Below are positions 46,425 through 57,097 of a stretch of DNA of 64,000 nucleotides, piece by piece. The stretch covers positions 157,586,575-157,650,574 of the forward strand of contig NC_134455.1 of the NCBI RefSeq assembly GCF_047948215.1, read 5' to 3'. Position 1 is the stretch's first letter; each line of letters starts with the position of its first letter. The position numbers and the translations under genes were made by a program. The notes below the pieces were generated by a model. The model was not told the origin of the DNA, did not search any database, and was given only the letters and a program-made list of their open reading frames with translations. Origin of the DNA: Lycorma delicatula. Its lineage: Eukaryota; Arthropoda; Insecta; Hemiptera; Fulgoridae.

Positions 46425-47360
46425 ATATATACTGGGTAGTTTAGGAGGAAAGGAAAGTAATTTGGGAATTGATTCTAAAGTTTGGAATAAGGGAAAAAGT
46501 TTATACAAACGTATGTTCTAAAAAAAACTTCTGGTGACATATGTCAAGAAACAAACATACGTCGGGAAATCCCTTGTTAATAACTTACGGCTAGCCAAAG
46601 ATTTCGCCCGGATTTCAGTTTACCCCGTGAAATGAAGTCATACTGAAATTCATAAGGCTTTAAATAAGCGATAAATTTGATGGTTCCTTATGTTTTTAAT
46701 CTGAAAAATCGAATAAAACAGAAAAATTCGGTTTTAAAAAACATGTATTTTTGGGTTGAAGTACAATAACTTGTATTATATGACAAATGTGTAAATTATA
46801 TTATCAAAGCTAATAGAGGATTTAATTCTTAGTTAATCGATGTAATGAAGTCTATGAAACACAAAATAAACTCAACTTTTATGATTAAAACCATACTTTA
46901 TAAAAATGTATATCTCATATTCGGATAGAGGAATAACATTAATATTTGGTAAGAGTCTTGGTAATAAAGTTTTAAAATTAGCAAAAAATCAGGAATTAAA
47001 TACCTTCGCAAATTACAAAATGGCGGCAACGTTTATTTTTCAATCCGTTATATCTCCGTAAATATTAATTTTAACAAAATTTGAGTTTGCTGAAATATTA
47101 AGCTCTTTATTTTGAACAAAATGACATTTTATTTTTTAAATCGGTTAAAAAATAGCCGTGTATACACACACACACACACACAGCGATTCACGAACTAACT
47201 TTCAGAACATGTTCTATTGTTGAAAATTAAGAAGAAAGCTCATAAAAATTTAGGTTTGGAAACACTTCCTTAGCGAGTGTTGGCTGGTGAAAGGTTTCGC
47301 TCTGATTTCTGCACTTTCAATAAAATTAAATAAACTGTTTTATTGATGTGTTGTTTTTAG
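46425..47360 (+). repeat. Unclassified dispersed repeat, possibly a mariner-related non-autonomous element
   Basis: A motif near 46600-46640 (aagatttcgcc..gatttcag, then gtgaaatgaagtca) recurs near 47290-47320 (gaaaggtttcgctctgatttc) and, inverted, in the leader of the mariner-like relic near 20175-20215. The start 'tactgggta' resembles the tacagagtg end of that relic. It has no coding frame and contains a (CA)n tract at 47164-47182. Boundaries and class are uncertain. Confidence 0.45.
47164..47182. repeat. (CA)n microsatellite
   Basis: About 9.5 perfect AC units. Confidence 0.9.
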
Positions 47361-48103
47361 GAATTTTTTTTTTTTTTAATTTTGATTGTTTATTTTATTT
47401 AATTCTTTTGTTTTGTAATATTGAAATTACGTTTTATTTAATACCTAGTTAAAGTCTTTCAAATTTTGATAAGTTTTATTTTTAATAAACTTGACAACTT
47501 ACGTTTGTACACTTAGTTTCTGTAGACTTTATTTTCATCATGAGCAAATTCATTTTAAAAATGTTTACGTATATATTACCCACTTAATAAAAATATTTTA
47601 CGCCAAACATAAAATAATGTGTTTGTCGACCCCCAATCTTTCGTCTTTTATCCCAAATTTCTTGAAACCTATATTAAAATATTATTAATAAAAGGTTTTT
47701 TAAAAATAAAAAAACAACGTGTTTTTCTGAAATAATTTTTTTCTCATCTCAATGAAATGACAACTTGTTGCAAACTTAAAGATCGTTGAAGAAATATGAA
47801 GGGGAATTTGCTCTACACATCATTCCCGTGCTTCAAAATGTTCTTTAATATTATAGATACTGTTTAATTAATATTACAGATACTATCGAACATCTCTGGC
47901 AGAAGGCCATCAATTTTTCCTTTTAATTAGCATTCTTCTTTTTATAATTACCAAATTCCCTTTTTATCTAAATTATAGACACAAAGAATCTGATGAATAT
48001 AATCGTTTATTGGTTCTGTTTTTCTTTTTTCCCTGCAAATCTTTGGAAAATTAAATAATTGAAGGATTATAATTTATCGACTACAATTTTATTTTTTTAA
48101 TGA
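47361..48103. other. AT-rich intergenic DNA
   Basis: No gene or element recognised between the dispersed repeat and the R1 insertion. Confidence 0.5.
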
Positions 48104-48116
48104 AATGAAACAACCT

Positions 48117-49575
48117 TTTTTTTTTTTTTTTTTTCTGGGCCGGACCGATGGACCTGGGCCGGACACACCCAGGGGAGTGTCCGTTTCTCTAATTGGCCCT
48201 CCCCGCCTACCGGCTATATACCGGCATGGCAGGTCAGGCCTACCGGTGGCTCTTTTGAGATTTTTTATTCTCTATTATGTCCTCTATGAAACCACATCAT
48301 ACCTACAAGTCGTGTTGTGATCCCCGGAACTTTCATAATACTCTCTTGTCCCTACAGCACACCCCAAGGAGTCCTCAGCGGATCATTGAAACCAGCACAC
48401 CTAAGCATGCTGGCTCTCACCGCTGAGGCTGTCCACCCAACCTAACATACTAGAAACCCATACTTCTTTCATCTTCATTTTTCTGTTTTAGTACTGTCTT
48501 TATATAATCAGCGACCTTCCTCCAGTTCTCCTTACTACTGAGCATGAAATCCATGGTTTCCTTCGGCGTTTTTCCATGAATACCCGCGTCGTGTCTTAGT
48601 CTTATCCATTTATTACATACTAAAAACGTATGCTCAGAATCATCGTCCTGTTCACAGTACATGAACGTGGGTTCATTCCTTCTTCCCACCTTATGGAGAT
48701 AACCATTGAAACACCCATGTCCCGTCAGGAACTGGGTGATCCAATAGTCAGTTTCTCCATGCCACCTGTTTATCCATTCTGTTAATTCTGGAATTAAGGT
48801 TCTTGTCCATCCAGCCACTCCAGCCTCCGCCCATCTCTCCTGCCAGATTCTATGTATGTTTTCCTGACTTCATTTTCTGCTCTCCCTAAAAACCTGTCAG
48901 TTCTATATCTGGCGATAAGGTCAATCGGTAACATTCCCGAGATTACACAGAAAGCCTCGTAAGAAACAGTTCTATAGGCAGTTACTACTCCCAATAGTAT
49001 CCCCCTGTGTGCTCTCTTCAACCTGTCTCTATTTCTGCTAATAGTGAGAGCACAACTCCATGCCGGCACGGCATACATCATTGTTGATACTACGGTTGTC
49101 GCTAAAACTCTTCTTTTTGATGGCCGAGGAGCGCTCTGCTTTGACAAAATTATATTTAGGCATTTAGTCAGTTTCTCCGCACTCTGACAGACACTTAGTA
49201 CCTGCTCAGTAAATCTGCAGCTTTTCTGTAAGATGACTCCAAGATATTTTAATACTGTTACTTTCTCAATATTATAGTCTCCAATTCGTATATCTACTGG
49301 CTGCAATAAACGTTTTCCAGTGAATTTAATGTATTTACAGTTTTCAGTCGAAAGCTGCAATCCCCTATCAATGAGCCATCTACCAACTGTCTCTAATGCA
49401 GCGTTTGCCTTGTTTTTAACTTCATCGATCGTTCTGGCCTGCACCAGGATTGCCAGATCATCTGCGTATGCTATAATTTGTACACCCTCAGGAAATTTTA
49501 GCCGAAGCACACCATCAAAGGCAATGACCCATAGAAGTGGTCCAAGGACTGAGCCCTGCGGTACTCCGGCGCTCA
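48117..49575 (-). mobile_element. 5'-truncated young R1-clade LINE with 13-bp target duplication
   Basis: The minus-strand insertion ends in an A-tail of about 19 bases (48117-48135 as T on the plus strand). It is flanked by identical 13-bp repeats aatgaaacaacct (48104-48116 and 49598-49610). It starts inside the RT (GVPQGSVLG), so two thirds of ORF2 and all of ORF1 are missing. Between the truncated 5' end and the right duplication lie 22 extra bases; 'acaacctatttctat' occurs at 49578-49592 and again at 49604-49618, so target sequence was copied at the junction. The GC-rich 3' UTR spans about 48136-48449. Confidence 0.88.
48450..48860 (-). pseudogene. R1 ORF2 fragment, C-terminal domain with Cys/His motif
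   Basis: Downstream frame of the same element. It reads GWTRTLIPELTEWINRWHGE, TQFLTGHGCFNGYLHKVGRR, then the metal-binding motif MYCEQDDDSEHTFLVCNKW (C-x12-H-x4-C visible), and ends DERSMGF at 48450. This terminal motif is common to R1-type ORF2 proteins and is thought to help bind element RNA or target DNA. Its frame differs from the RT frame upstream by one shift. Confidence 0.85.
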
Positions 49576-49576
49576 A
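48794..49576 (-). pseudogene. R1 ORF2 fragment, RT palm to thumb (260 codons)
   Basis: It starts at RT motif B (SAGVPQGSVLGPLLWVIAFD), then motif C IAYADDLAILVQ with both catalytic Asp residues, then GRWLIDRGLQLSTENC and VLKYLGVILQKSCRF. Thumb-region blocks STMMYAVPAWSCALT and LLGVVTAYRTVSYEAFCVIS follow. Near 48840-48880 the frame slips, so the original IWQERWAEAGVAGW continuation is in the next frame. The start codon given is only the first Met after the truncation. No intact product can be made because the endonuclease and the RT fingers are absent. Confidence 0.85.
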
Positions 49577-49610
49577 AACAACCTATTTCTATGAATGAAT
49601 GAAACAACCT

Positions 49611-50037
49611 ATTTCTATCAAAGCTCACTTGAAAAACTATTTATTTTCTTTTTGTAGTAGCATGGTCATAATATTTAGAAAAATATCTTAATATAATCAG
49701 TGACTGAATGATTTATTTAGGTAATTCATTAATCTGTAAGATACCTACTACGATATTATTTATTTTGACCCGTAAGTTATTAAATTATCATAAACTGAAA
49801 ACGAACATTTGTCTTGTGACATATTAGGTTTATTATCCCAGCATGTTTGTTTTTTTAAAATTCAACAAGTAATGAAAAATAAACAATGAAAAATTTATTA
49901 TCATTAACGTTAAATAATTAAGCATCAGTGCTTTGTTTTTAATTAAAGTTTATCTATTCTTTGCTATATTTACAATTTCCTATTTTTTGTAGCTCCATTC
50001 TAAATTAGTTATTTTAATTAAGTCATCGTAAAAACTT
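49611..50037. other. AT-rich spacer
   Basis: No feature seen between the R1 insertion and repeat family A copy 2. Confidence 0.5.
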
Positions 50038-50738
50038 GGACTCTCTGGTTTTACTTCCTTGTATACGTAAAGGAAGTTTTGTGATCACAAAAAATTTCGG
50101 TTTTCATATTTCAATGAAAATATCCATTTTTGCCATCCCTGAATCCATTTCGACTAGTTTCAACGTGAAGTCGTATGTGCGTATGTATCTTGGATAACTC
50201 AAAAACGATTAGCTGTAGGATGTTGAAATTTTGGATTTAGGACTGTTGTAATATCTAGTTGTGCACCTTCCCTTTTGATTGCAATCGACTGGACCAAAAG
50301 TATCCAAAAAGCCCAAAATTCGAAAGATTTGGATTTTGAATGTTTTTTAACTGCAGTAATAAGTCCTCATTGAGAGATTTCTACTGATATATTATCAGTT
50401 GTAATTATTTTTATTGGTTCCAGAGTTATAGTCAAATAAAATTTTAAGTAATGAAATATTTGGATCTTACAAGGGAAAAGCACATCGGTTTGAGTCGGAC
50501 TTCATCTCCTACATTTTAAGTTTTTTTTTAATATATTGATTTATTAACATTAACTTCTGATTGTAAAAAAAAAACATTACAATAAATAATAATTCAATAC
50601 TATCAATAAAACATTTTAAAATAAGAAAAAATATCAGAAGTTAAAAATGAAATAAAATTTTATGTACTTTTCATTAAAAAAAATGTGTATATTTAATTTA
50701 ATAAGCGTTCAAGGAAGTTATGTGGTGTCCACATCAGG
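50038..50738 (+). repeat. Dispersed repeat family A, copy 2 (longer copy)
   Basis: It begins near acttccttgtatacgtaaag (50053), whose first 25 bases form a hairpin (acttcctt/aaggaagt). Near its end lies caaggaagt (50709-50717), the complement of the start acttccttg, so short terminal inverted repeats are likely. It is homologous to 1766-2285 in direct orientation. It has no reading frame. It joins the SINE immediately downstream. Confidence 0.75.
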
Positions 50739-51028
50739 TTTTTCTTTTTAGTCTCTGGAACCACCACATGGTGTTACTTATGGTGGTTTATTTACATTCA
50801 TTCATATATGCATGAACAAATGTAGTCTTGAGCAGTCTCAAGTCGACCATTCCTAAGATGTGTGGTCAATTGAAACTCAGCCACCAAAGAACACCGGAAT
50901 CCACGATCTGGTATTCAAATGCGTATAAAAGTAACTGTCTTTATCAGGATTTGAACCTTAAAACTTTCAACTTCGAAATCAACTGATTTGCGATGATAGT
51001 CGATCACTTGACCAACCCGGTGGGTTTA
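50739..51028 (-). mobile_element. tRNA-derived SINE, second type, minus strand
   Basis: The minus strand starts near 51028 with cccaccgggttggtcaagtg. The A box tggtcaagtga lies at 51014-51004 and the B box ggttcaaatcc at 50957-50947, a perfect GGTTCRANTCC match. A tRNA-unrelated body follows, then a 3' tail (ctaaaaag at the end). The head differs from the 9.8-kb and 13.7-kb SINE, but the 3' part (aagtaacaccatgtggtggtt..agag) is homologous to the end of the 13.7-kb copy. Several CG-to-TG type changes suggest age. Confidence 0.75.
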
Positions 51029-52975
51029 TGAACTAATTTATCAAAGAAAAATTGAACTGCAGGAAATTTTTTATTTAATGTTTTTAAGGTGGTCCTATTA
51101 ATATATCTAATTAATTAGCATTAATGTAATGCTCTAAGCATTAGATTATAATGCTTTAGCAGCCATTTCGAAATAAAGAACAGATGCTACAAAAACAGTG
51201 ACTTGTAATGCTGGAGATAGATAGTCAGAACTATCAAATTAAATTAAATTAAAACCATTATGTCGGTAGCATTTATCGTCTACTTCAATTCATTAAATTA
51301 ATTTGGATTTTTACTTTGACTAAATTAGCGTATTTGTACGAATTTAACAAATAAATTATTTGAAAAAGTTTCACATGAGTAAGGATTGAAAAAAAATTAC
51401 GTTACTTTTAATCAACTGATTCCTTAAATTTTTTTCAAGTTTTATAAATAGGATTTAGAAAAGTTTTTCAATCTGGATGCGGTTTCTGTTAGCAAATTAC
51501 GAGGCAAATACTCGTTTAACATTCGTTTTAATAATTTTACCTTCACAATTTTATTTTTTTTAAATCTAGAAAATTTTATTTTTAATCGATAAAAAATCAA
51601 ACTTTAAATATATCGGTAACTATTAGTTTAAAAACATATTTTTGAGGTAAACGAACTTTGTTGGAAATTCATAATATTGCCGTTATAGGTGAGTAAGACT
51701 AATTAGATCATAATAATTTATTTTTTAAGTTCTTTTGGTATTAAAATGTTAAAGAAAAAATATATTTTCTGTAAAAATTACTCTTCTATAGATAAAAAAA
51801 TTGACTGTAGAAATAATTATCGTTTTATGAGGATTAACTAACGATCGAAACTAAACTTACATGATTTTTAAATGAAAATTCTTCAATTTTTCTAAATATA
51901 TTTATGAAAAATTGAGACTTTTACGAAAACAAAAAAAAAATCCTCTAAACAAGCAATACATTTCAGTGGAAGCAGATGTTTAATTATATTTCATAAGTAT
52001 CCAATTAATACTTAAGTAACAGATATTCATTTTAACTATTTTATAAAACATAAACAAAATAAATAAACAATAAAACAAAACAAAAATAACTGACCTTTAA
52101 TAATAGTTGTCTAAATAAAATACAAAGGTAGAGTAATACCTTTGTATTTACAAAATACAAAGGTAGAGTAATACCTTAATTGCTAAAGGCTATATTAGAG
52201 CCTAAAGGCTATATTAGAGCCTTTAGCAATGTGCAAGTTGTTTTGTGCATATGTGCTAATGTTATTAAATGTTCGTAGGAACGATTTTAGTATTCTGCAT
52301 TCTTTAGTCATGCATGTGCCCTATCAAATATAATATTAATCATTTTTGTATAAATAACTTGATATCCTTGAATTTATGTCTGTATTTATAATTTAAATTT
52401 AAAAATTGTTGTTTGGAAAAAACACAATGATATGCATAAAGAAGTTATAGATAGAAGCAATTGTTACATTAACCAGAGTATTTTCACGTAATAATTTAAT
52501 GTTGGATTCCACCATCTGTATATAAAAAATAAAAAACCCATGTATCTGATTCATAATCAATCCCCTGAAAAAAAAACTACTAAAGAAAAATTGATGAAAA
52601 TTTGTATACACGTTCTTCTTCTGTGAAAGTGCAAGCTAAAAAAGATTTTTTTGAAATTCCGAATTTAAAGGATTAAAATCGAATAATATTGAAATTGACT
52701 ATTTATTTAATTTACCAGCAACAAATGATATCAACCTGATTTTTGATGTGTATATGTTTCGTATGAATATCAAAAACCAGTTTTTGAATTTTTTGAAATT
52801 CGATCTTGAAAGGAGTGAAGAAAAATAAAAAAATTTGAAAAATGATTGAAAATTTTCCCGATTTCCGAATGTATTTAACGATATATTCAATAGACTTTGG
52901 ATCGTAAATAAATACTCTTCAGATAAATATTTGAAAACCATTTTTGAGTTTTTTAATTTCAATTTGTTAAGGGGT
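51029..52975. other. AT-rich intergenic DNA
   Basis: No gene supported. The hairpin complex at 52117-52230 is listed separately. Two minus-strand frames at 52399-52962 are low-complexity chance frames. Confidence 0.5.
52117..52230. repeat. Compound direct and inverted repeat cluster
   Basis: Arms aaatacaaaggta/tacctttgtattt (13 bp, 6-nt loop, 52118-52149) form one hairpin. A 26-base piece of its left half recurs directly 35 bases on (52152-52177). Next, arms attgctaaaggct/agcctttagcaat (52179-52191 and 52218-52230, 13 bp) bracket a 19-bp unit repeated twice (52183-52222). The layout is what repeated strand switching at a replication fork would leave. Confidence 0.85.
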
Positions 52976-52979
52976 TTGA

Positions 52980-53155
52980 CGTTGTATGGCGTGGCCGCTC
53001 AACTAACATAACCACTGCCACTATTACTGTATATGCGACGCCATTGGCTACACCAGTTTCCTTTTACTTAAATAAAAAACATAAAATAAAAATTTGACTG
53101 CTACGGGAAACGCAAGTAATCATACAGCGCAGGCAAAACCGCGACGAGAATGCTA
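52980..53155 (+). mobile_element. Helitron-like 3' terminus, copy 2
   Basis: It ends 'gcgcaggcaaaaccgcgacgagaatgctag' (shown in two parts: gcgcaggcaaaaccgcgacg, then agaatgctag) before T at 53156. It matches the 9.6-kb copy from gggaaacg onward, though the hairpin is decayed here. There is no Rep/helicase frame. The 5' limit is arbitrary. Confidence 0.45.
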
Positions 53156-55979
53156 GTTAAATATAAATGTTTGCTGTATAACTTAATTATATTATTAAAT
53201 AGCTGTCATTTTTAGAAAAGATGCTTGCGTTAAATGTAAGTTGAACAAAATTGTAATAAAAATATTTCAGCTTCTTCAGAGAAAATTCGTTTAACATTCA
53301 TTTCCGAAGATGAATAAAATGAACATATAATTTAAAAGGATATGTAATGTAAATTTCGATGGGTTAGAATATTTATGTCGATTGAACCATTCAATGAAAG
53401 AATAGATCTTTAAGTATTCTCTTTTCTTTTCTTATTATCCCTTGTATGGGAGGTTTCTTTTTGCTGACCGCAATTATTAGTTTTTAGGAGGGGATGTCAT
53501 ATCATCTACAATTGTTACTCTTATCGTATTAATATAAAAGAAATGGATAAAATTCGTCATTTAAAACAGAATTATGGTACCTTTTAGTCAATTTACACAC
53601 CGAAAATTAATATTAGAGAAATTCCTTTTTAGTATTTGTTTTATTAAATTGTCTTTGTTGTGACCTGTACTGTCATTAATATTTTAAAAAAGTGACACAT
53701 TATTTTATATCTTTCAGTAACCATCACAGGTTTGTAGACAATTTTTTTCATTTATATGTAGCTGAATTAAACAATTTATTTTTATTAGATTAATTCGGAT
53801 AACTAAGACTTAAAATGAATGAAGGCCACTGATTGTGGGATCTTGAGATTTAATTTAGGAAAATATTTCATACACTTTTTTTGGTTGTATGACACTGGTT
53901 GTACCGGCTGACACGGTTGGTACTGTATGACACTGACAAAAATCTTAAATTTTATATTTCTAAATTTACAAATTAAATTTTGCAATGTAAAATTATGAAA
54001 AAAATAAAGTAAATATTCTTAAATCTTAAAGAAAAAACTAAATTAATCATTTATTATATACGGTCAAATCCTAGATCAAACTCCCAATCTCAAACAAGTT
54101 GTATTTTAAAAAAGGTTTTTATGGAGGACACAATTATGTTCAAGAAGTTGTTAAACTTGAATTGTGCAAAAGTTTTTAAAACTTTCTGACGTAAAAGAAA
54201 AGTTGAAACATTGTTAAAACTGAATAAAAAAACAATTACGTACCGAAGATATCTGTATTAATATTTAGAAGTGAAGCTTAATGATCTACAGCTAATGATC
54301 GACCACTACATTATACAGTCAGAAAAAATTAATTCTAAAATGTGTCCGTGTATGTAAGAAAGGAAATTATGATATTCACCAAAAATGGCATATAAAGACC
54401 ATAATAACACAATACCTCATGATAAAGAAATACTTTAAAGTCGGGATGCCAAGAAAGGTTGGCGAGTAGGGTAGATCCTAAATCAATATCTATGCATATA
54501 CATTATATTACTATGACCCTGTAAGTAGTAAAGTCATTGTACTTTTAACAAGCCAAAAAAATGATAGGTTGATGCCAAAACAGGGCATCAGTATATGGCT
54601 TAATCTGTGTAGTACTGATGGTAATTAATTATAAAACTAGGTTAGAAAAACTAGAAAATAAGAAATGAATTACTGCAACAATTTGTTGAGAATTACGCTC
54701 CACTTTTTAAGTAAATATTAAAAATATAATATCGTAGTATATGCGCTAAATAAATGATAGGTACATGAAAACTTTTATAGGTTGGGATTTTGCATTTACT
54801 ACGGTCAAAGTCAAGAGCCAAACATAATTTGTTAACCCATTACTAGTTTTGCAGCATGGAGCGATTCTGAAATTTTTTTTATCTTAATAGCTCATTTAAA
54901 AAATATTTACAGTAACTCTAAGTTTTGTGAGTATAGTTAGTTGATGCGAAGTAGTTTGTTTTGCTTATCTCTGGGTAAATGTTGTGTTAGTTATTGGGTG
55001 TAGTGGGAGTATTCCTGATGTTGAATGGAATCAGGGTACTGCTGCCTGCAGAAAAAAAAAGACACTTTCACACTTAGGGTCATATGTTTGTGTTCCGCTT
55101 CACTCTGATGGTGCAATAGTTTAATTATCTCACCTATATCTAAAATCCCTTCCAATCTCCATAAAAAATTAAAACAATACATTCGATGTTTGAAAAATGG
55201 CGGATAAACGTATGTTTTTTATTCTAATATCTTCTTTCTTGTTCACAATAGCAAAAAGATGAGAGCTTTACAGTTGCAAATAGAGCTTTAAAAGTACGTT
55301 TGTTCTGGAAATTTTTTTTCTTTTAAATTGGTAATTAAAATGTTTAGAAATTTATAAGAATGCAGCTATTTTTATAATTTTATTTTTGACAGTCATCATA
55401 CTTTACACTGAATTCGGGCGAGGATTTTAATTAGTAAGCTGTCATACTTTTTCAATTACACGACCATATATTTTTATCATTAATTATAATAACTTTTTCC
55501 ACAAATAAAAGGAGCTTAGATAGAAATTTTTTTTTTTCTTTTCATTTATAACAGTATAAAAGACCTTTTCTATTTATTAATACTGTTCTGTAGATATTTA
55601 TTGAATCGCTCAACATGATTCAGCTTTTTTTGAAAAATGATCTAGAGAGGTCTTAATATTAGTGATTTATATAATTTAGAGAATACTCATTGCAGTAATA
55701 TAAATATTTAGACTGTGTTGTAAAACTAATGCCTTTTTAACGACTGCTATAGTCGGGTTAACTTATAGTATCACATATTTTTGTCACGTTAAAGCATTGC
55801 TATCAAGCAACAGAGTGGGAGAAAGTGAGAGTGAGAGAATTTAGGGTTAGGTGATTTATGTCTTAAGCGTTTACCCACATCGATGTTATGGACTAGTTGG
55901 ATTTAATCCATAAAACTGGTAAATTTACCGATTTAGATCTGAATTTAAAGCTTAATCAAAAATTAGAAGCTGAATTTAA

Positions 55980-56024
55980 ACAATTTATCATAAATTTGTA
56001 TACATACAACTGATGATAAATTGT
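55980..56024. repeat. Inverted repeat, 12-bp arms, 21-nt loop
   Basis: The arms are acaatttatcat and atgataaattgt. Confidence 0.75.
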
Positions 56025-57072
56025 AAAAACTGACTGTCCAGTACTTAACGTAAATAATATTGTTTGCAATATGTTTAGCAAAATTATTAAACAGCATATT
56101 CTAATGAAGATTATACCTTTTCTTATTTTTGAGTAAAATCAGTAAAATGAAGATATTTTTCAGTAACATTTACAGATTTCTTATTATATTTATAACTACC
56201 ATTTGCTTTCACTCTCTGATTTATTTCTGAGCCAAAAGGTCATAATTTATGTCATAAGAAAATTAAATTTGGTATACCATTGACCCAAGAAGAAGGGAAT
56301 ACAAAATATAATACATTCTAATTTTTAATTGGAGGATTAATGAAATTTTTAGTTCTTAAAGATCGTGAAGCACTCGAAAAATCAAAATTATACTCAACGA
56401 ATATAATTTTTTCATCTAAATTAAAATAAAAAATCACATCTTATAAAAAAAATGATCACTACTTGGAAAAATGGACGGATTATTTATAAATAAACGCTAC
56501 AAACAATGTTGTTATACTTTTCTGGTACTGGTTTTTGATTCTTATATAGTGGAAAAATAATGAACATGAAATTTAAAAAATTCAAAAAATCGATCCTGAA
56601 AATCACCTTTCACTTAAAAATGTACAGCCAATAAAAGATTACCTAGGATTTCTTTTTTTTGGGGGATTTAATTTGATGAAATTCTATTTCAATATTATTG
56701 TTAAAAGTTTTAATAAACTAAAAAAAGTTATAAAATATTCAAAAAATCTATATTTTTATACTTTGATTGGCTTACTTATCCCCAATACTGACCCCAGAGT
56801 ATCTTTTTTCAGCCACTTGCACTACTACTGTACTAAGGAAGACAAAAACAAATTCGGTTAAAAAAAAGACAATAATTAAAAAGATAGATGTTTGGGCCAA
56901 ACCTGTTTTTTTTTAAATTGGTAAAACAAACATTTACTTAGCTTAGTAAAAAATGAGGGGTTATATTTGCCAAATTTTGATAAAATTACCCGTAATACAA
57001 ACGTAAATAAAAAAAGCATTACTCCCTGGGTCATGAAATGTCAAGAAATTCACGAAATCCCATACCCCATAT

Positions 57073-57097
57073 GAAGGGTATGATTACCATACCCTTC
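57073..57097. repeat. Hairpin, 10-bp arms, 5-nt loop
   Basis: The arms gaagggtatg and catacccttc enclose attac. An extra cataccc just upstream (57061-57067) can pair with the same gggtatg. Confidence 0.75.

Noticed and set aside
52699..52962. 87-codon minus-strand frame
   Set aside because: Low-complexity Phe/Lys/Asn/Ser composition typical of AT-rich chance frames; no context.
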